From Elusimicrobiota bacterium (GTDB lineage Bacteria; CG03; SLGR01; JAGXOG01), in NCBI GenBank assembly GCA_027858455.1, contig JAQICQ010000072.1, forward strand, positions 1-6,420: a stretch of 6,420 bases of DNA. Reading direction: 5' to 3'. This document shows positions 1 to 6,218 of the stretch, in pieces; position 1 is the first letter of the stretch; every line of letters begins with the position of its first letter. Position numbers and translations under genes: made by a program. A model generated the notes under the pieces. The model was not told where the DNA came from. It saw only the letters and a list, made by a program, of their open reading frames with translations, and made no database searches.

Positions 1-3000
1 ATATTTCTTCTACAGGACAAAACAACGACTTCATCTTTATATTACGAAATTACCGATATAGATGGCACTTCCATTTATAAAATGTCCGCGTCCGGCAGCT
101 CGAAGACAAAAATTTACCAGGTACCTTCAGGATACTCCCTGAAAAAATTTATTCTTTCCCCCGGCGGCGTCCATATAGCTTTCGTCCTGCTTGATGAAGA
201 CGCATGGAGTTATTCTCTCTGGGATGTCAATTCAGACGGTACCGAGGCCCAGGAACTCACCCTGGCGGATATAAACGGTATTGTTATTAGCTGGGGTAAG
301 AATAACCAGAAGATTTATTTTACCGATTCTAATGGTGACATTGCGGCAGTATCGGTTTCAAACGACAGCGTTAATACGGTATTGAGCCCCAACGACTGGT
401 CGGTAAATGACCTGGCTATATCTCCCTCGGGAGACAAGATTGCCTATGTAGACAGCTCAAACATATGGGTGGCGGATTCATCGGGTACAAATAAGAGCCA
501 GCTTACTACAGATGGCAATACCAAAGATAATATCAGCTGGTCACCGGACGGCGATATGATAGCTTTTTCGGTTTCAAATTATTCCCTGGGTAAAGTAGAC
601 GCCGATGGGACCGATGCAACATTAAATATCAGTACGGAAGCGGTCGCCTTACCGCCTGTATGGACTTCGGACAGCAAAAACCTTATTTATTCCACGGGAA
701 AGAATATGTGGAAAGTTAATGTTGGCACTCCTTCGGTGAAAACAAATCTTACTTCAAACAGTTTAAACTATTCAGCTTCTAAAGCTGTGTTTTCGGGGGA
801 CGGTACAAAAATCTTATATATGACTTCCGAAAAGGCCGGACCTGCGGAAGAATATTCGCTTTATACCGCAAATGCCGACGGTTCTTCAAAAGAACTTGTA
901 TTGAGCACGACTACGGATATTCAGACCATGGGCTGGCGGCCAAGCACATCGGAATTTTTCTATGTATTTGATGACGGCAATTACAGTTTATATATGGGAA
1001 CCCCCGGGGGGCCGGTCAGCAAAGCCGGCGCCGGAGCCTGGGAAGCTCAGCCCCAGATAACTTCTGACGGAGATAAAATATTATATGTAGATTATGGTAC
1101 GGTGAAAGTCATAAATACTGCAGGAGCGACTACAAGCGATATCACTCCAAGCGGAGGTCTCTTATATGTGAATGCCGCTGCGTATTCTCCGGATGATATC
1201 TATATAATATATTCTTCTTCGGTAGGAGTAGAAAAGATGACTTCTATGGGGGCCTATGTTTCGTCTATATTTGAAACAGATGATACTATACACAGGATTA
1301 AATATTCCCCGGACGGGACTATGGTTGCCTACCATCTGAATAATTACGGCGACGATATGGACCGCAATGGAGTGTGGGTTATGAACTCCACTGGAACCGA
1401 ACGGACGCAGATTTTTTCGACTTCGGGGAAAAATTATTTTCATGCCGAAAGCTTTAATTTTCAATGGGCGGGCAATAATTATATAGTTGTTTATAATGAT
1501 AATAAATTATTCCGCGCCGACATGTCCGGAAATGTTGAGGTTATTGAATTCGGAGCCGATGTAAGCGATTATGACATAACCTCCGACGGATCAAAGATAA
1601 TTTACCAGAGCAACGGTAAGGTAGTTAAGGCAAATTTAACTAATATTGTTTCGCCCCCTTACTATATAAAAGGTGCAGTGATCAATTCGGCCGGAGATGC
1701 GGTAACTAATGTTACCATAACCCTGACCGGCGGGGCATCAGAAACCGCTCTTACCGACAGCACGGGCAAATATGAATTAACGGGACTCGATCCGGGAGAT
1801 TACACGGTAACCCCTTCAAAAACGGGATATACATTTACACCGCAGAGTAAGAGTATAGCTTCGCTTGACTCAAACAGGGACAGGGTTAATTTTACGGTAA
1901 CTAAAACCACAAGTTCTTTTTCGGGCACGGTAACTAACCAGTCGTCAGCCGGCATTAAAGGCGCGGTAGTTTCAGTTTATAATTACGGCAGTTATATAAG
2001 CGAAGTTATTATATCCAGCGCCGTATGCTCTTCTGACGGTACGTATACCATAAATAACTTAGAGACCGCTAAAGATTATCTAGTCAAAGTTTCTTCAAAT
2101 CCCTACGGAAAAAAATATTACGATAATGAAGATTATAAAGACAGCGCAACAAAACTTGAGTTATCCCCGAATCAAAAAACTACGGGTATAGATTTTACGA
2201 TGTCTGCGCCGGGATCCATAAGCGGAAATATAGAAGATCAGACTAATGCTAATATAAATAATATGTATGTATCTGTCATTCCAACGGCAGGCGGCGATAT
2301 GTTTTATGCTGCTACTAACGCCTTAGGTGACTACAGTATAACGGGGCTGCCTGACGGCGATTACTATGTAAGAGCTATAAACGGCTATAATGATTATAGC
2401 TACTATGATGCTGATGTATCTTCCGGGGTAAGTACAGTATCTGGATCATCGCCCGTTCCTGTTTCCGGGCCCGCCGACACAGCTAATATAGATTTTACTT
2501 TTTATTTAGACAGTTCATCGCCGACCGTCTCTTCATTTCAGATAGAAGAAGGGGCTGGAAATACAAAATCAAGGACAGTGAAACTCTCCATCGAGGCCAC
2601 CGACGACCTTTCCGGGCTGGACAGTTATGCGCTTTCTAACGACGATATTACTTACTCGGACTGGGAGAGATGGACAGCTGGTAATCAGAAAATGGATATC
2701 TGGTGGGAGCTTACCCAAAATGCGGGAGCAAAGACTGTCTATGTTAAATTAAAAGATAAAACAGGAAACGTTATAAAAACTTCAGATGGAATTACGCTTC
2801 AAACCGGAATAAGTAAAATTGACAATATTGATATAAAGTCAGGCGCGGGTACTAACACAGATTCTTCAACAGGCCAGACAGATATCATGATGGCAAGGAG
2901 TAATAAAAAACCGATAGAGTTTAGTATCCCTGTCGGGTTTGATGCCGACAGCGTAAAGATAGAGATAAATCAGATAGAGTATAGTTTAACCGAAAGCGGC

Positions 3001-4005
3001 CCGACGGACGGAATATATACCTGGAGCGGTACAATTTCTAATCCACCGAAAGGTTATGTGCTGGTAAAAATATCGGTAGGAGCAGATACCTACTACCAGG
3101 TCATAGGAAAGATAGCTCTTATAGACCCTTCGGGTTATATCTACAATAATGCTAATTCGGAAAAAGTTCCGGGCGCCACTGTAACACTATACTGGTTCAA
3201 TGTTGCTACAGGGCAGTTTGAAGTAGCAGTTAGTTCAAAAGTAGCTTATGATCCGGCTATTAATCCCCAGATATCCGATGAGGACGGATATTACGGATGG
3301 GATGTAGCCCCGGGAAGATATTATGTTAAAGTCGAAAGAACGTGGTTTGATACTGTAAATCAAAGCAGGGCGGTAACCGTTCCGCCTGAAGTAACCGACC
3401 TTCATGTATATATGAATCCCCAGGATACAGTTGCCCCCTCAGGCACCGTTACAATAGAAGGGGGAGACTCTGAGACGGATTCAGATACAGTTAGTTTAGA
3501 TATCCAGGCTACAGACGACAAATCAGGGGTATGGAAGATGGCTCTTTCAAACAGCTCCGATTTTTCTTCAGCTACCTGGGAGGATTTTGCTGTCTCTAAA
3601 AGCTGGGATATAGGAGAGTCCGGCGGAGAAAAGAAAGTCTATGTTAAATTTAAAGATATATGCGGAAATAAAGGAATGACCTCTTCTTCTATTAATAAGG
3701 CCGTGCCTTATGCAAATAATCTAAATAAAGCCAGGACATATCCCAATCCGGTAAAACCGGGCGCAGGCGGAGATTATGATTCTTCTTACATAACCTTCAG
3801 TCAGCTTACACCTTCGGCTGTTATTAAGATATATGATATCAGCGGAAATCAGGTAGCTGAGATTGAAAATACAGGAAATGACGGCGAAGAAAAATGGTAT
3901 ATGATAAATGATGGGGGGAAAGACGTCGTTAGCGGGGTCTATGTCTGGCTAATAGAAGATGATGATGGCAACGAAAAAACCGGTAAGCTGGCTATTATCA
4001 GATAA
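1..4005 (+). CDS. Giant secreted beta-propeller / carboxypeptidase-regulatory-like / Ig-like protein with C-terminal sorting domain (5' partial)
   Basis: The frame is open from base 1, and the residues before the ATG at 82 (for example YYEITDIDGTSIYKMSA) already read as a propeller blade, so this is a 5'-truncated gene with 1334 residues visible. Residues ~1-550 carry about 12 full TolB/PD40-like strands, each with an SPDG-type turn (ISPSGDKIAY, SPDGDMIAF, SDGDKILYV, SPDGTMVAY, SDGSKIIYQ), enough for two propellers. Residues ~554-635, 638-735 and 737-835 are carboxypeptidase-regulatory-like beta-sandwiches (GKYELTGLDPGDYTV, GDYSITGLPDGDYYV). Residues ~839-935 and ~1142-1233 are related Ig-like modules (EATDDLSGL, QATDDKSGV). 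Residues ~1038-1140 form another regulatory-like module (DPSGYIYN...GYYGWDVAPGRYYVKVE...VPPEVTDLHV). Residues ~1241-1334 (YPNPVKPG...IKIYDISGNQV...SGVYVWLI...GKLAIIR) match T9SS type A sorting/FlgD-like domains. No catalytic motif is visible. Inferred role: a surface or extracellular binding protein exported with help from the PorV-like neighbour. Family architecture is confident; the ligand is unknown. Confidence 0.93.
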   Translation: MFLLQDKTTTSSLYYEITDIDGTSIYKMSASGSSKTKIYQVPSGYSLKKFILSPGGVHIAFVLLDEDAWSYSLWDVNSDGTEAQELTLADINGIVISWGKNNQKIYFTDSNGDIAAVSVSNDSVNTVLSPNDWSVNDLAISPSGDKIAYVDSSNIWVADSSGTNKSQLTTDGNTKDNISWSPDGDMIAFSVSNYSLGKVDADGTDATLNISTEAVALPPVWTSDSKNLIYSTGKNMWKVNVGTPSVKTNLTSNSLNYSASKAVFSGDGTKILYMTSEKAGPAEEYSLYTANADGSSKELVLSTTTDIQTMGWRPSTSEFFYVFDDGNYSLYMGTPGGPVSKAGAGAWEAQPQITSDGDKILYVDYGTVKVINTAGATTSDITPSGGLLYVNAAAYSPDDIYIIYSSSVGVEKMTSMGAYVSSIFETDDTIHRIKYSPDGTMVAYHLNNYGDDMDRNGVWVMNSTGTERTQIFSTSGKNYFHAESFNFQWAGNNYIVVYNDNKLFRADMSGNVEVIEFGADVSDYDITSDGSKIIYQSNGKVVKANLTNIVSPPYYIKGAVINSAGDAVTNVTITLTGGASETALTDSTGKYELTGLDPGDYTVTPSKTGYTFTPQSKSIASLDSNRDRVNFTVTKTTSSFSGTVTNQSSAGIKGAVVSVYNYGSYISEVIISSAVCSSDGTYTINNLETAKDYLVKVSSNPYGKKYYDNEDYKDSATKLELSPNQKTTGIDFTMSAPGSISGNIEDQTNANINNMYVSVIPTAGGDMFYAATNALGDYSITGLPDGDYYVRAINGYNDYSYYDADVSSGVSTVSGSSPVPVSGPADTANIDFTFYLDSSSPTVSSFQIEEGAGNTKSRTVKLSIEATDDLSGLDSYALSNDDITYSDWERWTAGNQKMDIWWELTQNAGAKTVYVKLKDKTGNVIKTSDGITLQTGISKIDNIDIKSGAGTNTDSSTGQTDIMMARSNKKPIEFSIPVGFDADSVKIEINQIEYSLTESGPTDGIYTWSGTISNPPKGYVLVKISVGADTYYQVIGKIALIDPSGYIYNNANSEKVPGATVTLYWFNVATGQFEVAVSSKVAYDPAINPQISDEDGYYGWDVAPGRYYVKVERTWFDTVNQSRAVTVPPEVTDLHVYMNPQDTVAPSGTVTIEGGDSETDSDTVSLDIQATDDKSGVWKMALSNSSDFSSATWEDFAVSKSWDIGESGGEKKVYVKFKDICGNKGMTSSSINKAVPYANNLNKARTYPNPVKPGAGGDYDSSYITFSQLTPSAVIKIYDISGNQVAEIENTGNDGEEKWYMINDGGKDVVSGVYVWLIEDDDGNEKTGKLAIIR

Positions 4006-4008
4006 TTA

Positions 4009-4015
4009 AAGGAGA
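4009..4015 (+). promoter_or_regulatory. Ribosome binding site of the PorV/PorQ-like gene
   Basis: An AAGGAGA Shine-Dalgarno sequence lies 7-8 bases before the ATG at 4023, inside the 17-base gap after the upstream stop codon. It fixes the start of the downstream gene. There is no room for a separate promoter or terminator in the gap, which supports co-transcription of the two genes. Confidence 0.85.
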
Positions 4016-4022
4016 TATAAAG

Positions 4023-4946
4023 ATGAATAAAAATATAAAATTAGTATTGATTTTAGGTTTAATAGCAGCATTTACTCGTTCAGCCGGGGCTTCTATAAAT
4101 GATAATGCAGGTACTACCGGATCGGCATTTCTTAAAATAGGCACCGGAGGGCGTCCGAGCGCTATGGCAGGCGCCTTTACGGGTATAGCAGATGATATCA
4201 ATTCGATATATTATAATCCTGCGGGTCTAGGAGATATAAAATCACTTGAATTTTCTGCGCAGCAGATAATATGGCTGGAAAATATAACTTATCAGTATCT
4301 TGCTGTAGGAAAACAGACCTCAGCCGGCGCTTTAGGTCTTTCGTTCGGTTATCTTTCTATGGATGATCTCGAAAAAAGAAGTTCCGACACAGATGAATAT
4401 ACGGACTTTGAGGCCAGCGACACTCTCATAGGTATATCTTACGCTCGTGGAAACGAAACCCTTTCTCTCGGGGGTTCTTTAAAGATTATAAGAGAAAAGA
4501 TAGAAGAAGAGAACGCTTCCGCATTTGCGTTTGACTTAGGCGCTAAATTTAAAAAAACTCCTATAAATAAACTGGTTTTAGGGGCTGCGGTTCAAAATCT
4601 AGGCACAAAAATGAAATTCATAAATGAGGAAACACCTCTTCCGGTAAATATAAAAGTAGGGGCGGGCTATAATATGCTCGGAGAGAGGCTTCTTTTAGGA
4701 ATGGATTTTAATATGCCAAATGACGAAAATAGTTACGTGGCGCTCGGCGCTGAATATCTTATACCTATAAGCAGACTTACCGCATATCTTAGAGGCGGAT
4801 TCAGGACAAATTCCAATAACGACGCTATAGATAATCTTAGAGGCGGCGCGGGTCTTAAATGGACATCTTATATTATAGATTTCAGCTGGGAACCTTACGG
4901 CAATATGGGAAGCGCATACAGAGTTTCTCTACAAGGTCGATTCTGA
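4023..4946 (+). CDS. PorV/PorQ-family outer-membrane beta-barrel protein
   Basis: The product is 307 residues and complete. Residues 1-~23 are a signal peptide (basic MNKNIK, then hydrophobic LVLILGLIAAF) with likely cleavage after RSAGA. The mature N-terminus carries the family hallmark: GTTGSAFLKIGTGGRPSAMAG followed by AFTGIADDINSIYYNPAGLG. The remainder is alternating amphipathic strands typical of a FadL-like barrel (ALGLSFGYLSM, LVLGAAVQNLGTKM, YLRGGFRT, GGAGLKW), and it ends in an aromatic residue (QGRF), as outer-membrane barrels usually do. In Bacteroidota, PorV shuttles type IX cargo from the translocon to the attachment complex, and PorQ is a related component. The length here is nearer the PorQ/UPF0164-like members than classical PorV (~390 residues), so no symbol is given. 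It sits 17 bases downstream of a gene whose product has a matching C-terminal sorting domain, which supports a role in exporting or displaying that protein. The start is set by a strong Shine-Dalgarno. Confidence 0.9.
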   Translation: MNKNIKLVLILGLIAAFTRSAGASINDNAGTTGSAFLKIGTGGRPSAMAGAFTGIADDINSIYYNPAGLGDIKSLEFSAQQIIWLENITYQYLAVGKQTSAGALGLSFGYLSMDDLEKRSSDTDEYTDFEASDTLIGISYARGNETLSLGGSLKIIREKIEEENASAFAFDLGAKFKKTPINKLVLGAAVQNLGTKMKFINEETPLPVNIKVGAGYNMLGERLLLGMDFNMPNDENSYVALGAEYLIPISRLTAYLRGGFRTNSNNDAIDNLRGGAGLKWTSYIIDFSWEPYGNMGSAYRVSLQGRF

Positions 4947-5160
4947 TAAAGAACTAATTAACTTAAATGCTGCTTTTATAAAACTGGTATTCTCTAAACT
5001 TATTTTCAATCATAGAAATAGTAATTTAAGCTATATTTTCTCATATCTTTATAAAGAAGTTAAAAAGCCTGTATTATTTTTCTTAAATAACTTTCTCCAT
5101 TCTGTAAAAAGCTTTTATCCAGTAATATCAAAAAAATGTACTAACTTATCTAAAACAAGG

Positions 5161-5243
5161 GCAAATAGACTATAATATAAAAAGGGCGGTAAAACTTTTT
5201 TCCCGGCTATTATTATGGTGTATTTTATTTAAAGTCTATTTGT
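5161..5243. repeat. MITE-like inverted-repeat element, perfect 10-bp arms
   Basis: CAAATAGACT at 5162-5171 is the exact reverse complement of AGTCTATTTG at 5233-5242. With small gaps the pairing continues inward: ATAATATAAAA on the left against TATTTTATTTAA on the right. The 61-base interior contains GGGCGG and CCCGGC patches but no reading frame. AAGG occurs immediately outside each end (5157-5160 and 5244-5247), with one unpaired base between it and the arm on each side, which could be a target-site duplication. It could be a miniature transposon, a structured RNA or a chance inverted repeat. No copy elsewhere in the window supports mobility. Confidence 0.45.
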
Positions 5244-5298
5244 AAGGCAAAAAAGGCTAATTAGCCCGTAACCCTAACCCCTCATCAAAAATTAAAAC

Positions 5299-5326
5299 AG
5301 CTTAAATCAGGGCCGGTTTTTAAGCT
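5299..5326. repeat. Small hairpin, 8-bp stem and 12-base loop
   Basis: AGCTTAAA at 5299-5306 pairs perfectly with TTTAAGCT at 5319-5326, with a loop containing GGGCCGG. An alternative fold pairs GGGC (5310-5313) with GCCC (5330-5333), followed by a short TTTT. It could be a weak terminator for the upstream operon, but it lies about 350 bases past the last stop codon and the T run is short, so no function is claimed. Confidence 0.3.
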
Positions 5327-5716
5327 TAAGCCCTTTTCTGCGTATTTTAATTTAAAATATAATTTGATGCTTACATTCAAAAGTTATATAAAATTAGAAA
5401 CCTCCTGCGTAATAATATATAAATCATTTAGAAACGTTATAATGCGCCAAATCCATATCCGTATAGTTGACCCCGGACAGGGGAATAAAAGCCGCTTATT
5501 TGCTTTATCCAGCGACATCGAGTGTCCGATAATGATTGTTATGTTAACTTTGGGTAGTGATTTATAAGTTAAAGTAACGACTTATACTATGTAATTATCT
5601 ATAACCATATCAGCATATATACTATTATTTCTATAATCTACATTAACTAAAGCGTAAAATATATATTTTTATATAGTTATATGACACTTTATTTATCATA
5701 CTGGTTTTATTTTTTC

Positions 5717-5893
5717 TATGCGGGAATTTTCGGGAATGATTTTCGCCGGGATTTTTCAGGAAACTTTTCGGAAAACATTTCGGGAACATTTCTGATATAA
5801 GTTCTGATAACCATTCTGGTAAAAGTTTCTGATATAAATTTCTAATAACTGTTCCAGGTATTTGTTTCTGCTATCTGCTTACGGAAACAATTC
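5717..5893. repeat. Degenerate tandem array, unit about 12-13 bp ending in TTC
   Basis: On the plus strand, TTC triplets end at 5731, 5744, 5757, 5769, 5781, 5792, 5804, 5816, 5829, 5842, 5854, 5868 and 5893. Spacing is 11-14 bases, mostly 12 or 13; the last gap is two units. Representative units are GGGAATGATTTTC, AGGAAACTTTTC, GGAAAACATTTC, TGATATAAGTTC, TGATAACCATTC and TGATATAAATTTC. The left half is GGGAA-rich and the right half TGATA-rich, as if two sub-types were amplified in turn. Read on the minus strand, about seven units stay exactly in 12-base phase and spell a tetrapeptide-like pattern (YQNG YQNL YQKC SRNV FRKV) before stops. It may be decayed coding repeat or a non-coding array. 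The phasing is seen directly; the function is unknown. Confidence 0.6.
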
Positions 5894-5998
5894 TTTGAAA
5901 AACCTACCTTTGTATAAAATATCATAAAGTGCCGGATGAGCCTTTAAATAAGCCGTTTTAAATATTTTTGAATAGTAACCTATACGGCCGTTATATAG
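5879..5998 (-). pseudogene. Possible 3' remnant of an unrecognised gene
   Basis: Reading leftward from 5998, 39 codons are open to a TAA at 5879-5881. They give aromatic- and basic-rich sequence that looks like a protein C-terminus (GYYSKIFKTAYLKAHPALYD, then YKGRFFKELFP). There is no ATG, and an in-frame TAA at 5999-6001 closes it upstream, so it cannot be an intact gene. The same frame continues beyond the stop into the tandem array, with further stops at 5756-5758 and 5696-5698. I do not recognise the family. In AT-rich DNA a frame of this length can arise by chance, so the call rests only on its protein-like composition. Confidence 0.22.
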
Positions 5999-6101
5999 TT
6001 AACGGACTAAAAGTTAAACCCTTAAAATAAAATAGATATATTTATAATAAAATTATTATATAAAATATCGCGGTTTTTACTCCGGATGATATTCTCAGGA
6101 C

Positions 6102-6197
6102 ATGGAACAGCACCTGTTTGAAATTTTAAAGGCCTTAAATCCATAATCTCAGGATATACCGGAGGAGATTAAGTTTATTAGGCAATCAATTAGATAA
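6102..6197 (+). pseudogene. Possible degenerate gene tail with in-frame stop
   Basis: From ATG at 6102 the frame reads MEQHLFEILKALNP, hits TAA at 6144-6146, then continues in the same frame as SQDIPEEIKFIRQSIR before TAA at 6195-6197. Both halves look like amphipathic helix sequence, which suggests one helical C-terminus split by a nonsense change. A ribosome site is not visible before 6102. The opposite strand also has a short open stretch here (MDLRPLKFQTGAVPCPENII), so the assignment of strand is uncertain. The fragment ends 21 bases before the convergent antitoxin-like gene. The family is not recognised. Confidence 0.2.
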
Positions 6198-6218
6198 GAA
6201 AAACTATTGTTAGTTCTG

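Larger units (their letters stand above)
4947..6218. other. 1.27-kb AT-rich region without an intact gene
   Basis: Base composition drops sharply after 4946, and all six frames are broken by frequent stops. No tRNA, rRNA, CRISPR or classical hairpin-plus-T-run terminator could be recognised. Contents are an inverted-repeat element (5161-5243), a perfect palindrome GGCTAATTAGCC (5255-5266), an 8-bp-stem hairpin (5299-5326), a slightly more GC-rich patch with small hairpins (5465-5550), a degenerate ~12-bp tandem array (5717-5893) and coding-like scraps (around 4950-5175 plus, 5879-5998 minus, 6102-6197 plus). A 67-codon frame from a TTG at 5364 to 5567 lacks a ribosome site and a recognisable motif and is not called as a gene. 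The region looks like a decayed spacer between a surface-protein operon and an accessory gene. Confidence 0.7.

Noticed and set aside
1162..1464. 100-codon open frame on the minus strand
   Set aside because: It lies wholly inside the giant plus-strand gene, whose propeller motifs continue through it; the product (RRKNLRPFGSS...) shows no domain and is a shadow.
3998..4201. 67-codon minus-strand frame opposite the start of the barrel gene
   Set aside because: It overlaps the signal peptide and hallmark region of the PorV/PorQ-like gene, and the operon gap with its ribosome site is on the plus strand.
5171..5176. TATAAT -10-like hexamer on the plus strand
   Set aside because: No acceptable -35 at 16-18 bases upstream and no downstream gene; it is part of the inverted-repeat arm region.
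5268..5280. Telomere-like TAACCCTAACCCC
   Set aside because: Only about two imperfect units in a bacterial-type sequence; too short to be a repeat array.
5364..5567. 67-codon plus-strand frame starting at TTG
   Set aside because: No Shine-Dalgarno, a rare start, mixed composition and no recognisable motif. It crosses the small hairpins at 5465-5550, so it is more likely chance or remnant than a gene.
5656..5669. 14-bp palindrome AAAATATATATTTT
   Set aside because: Made only of A and T in very AT-rich DNA; expected by chance and no gene start nearby.
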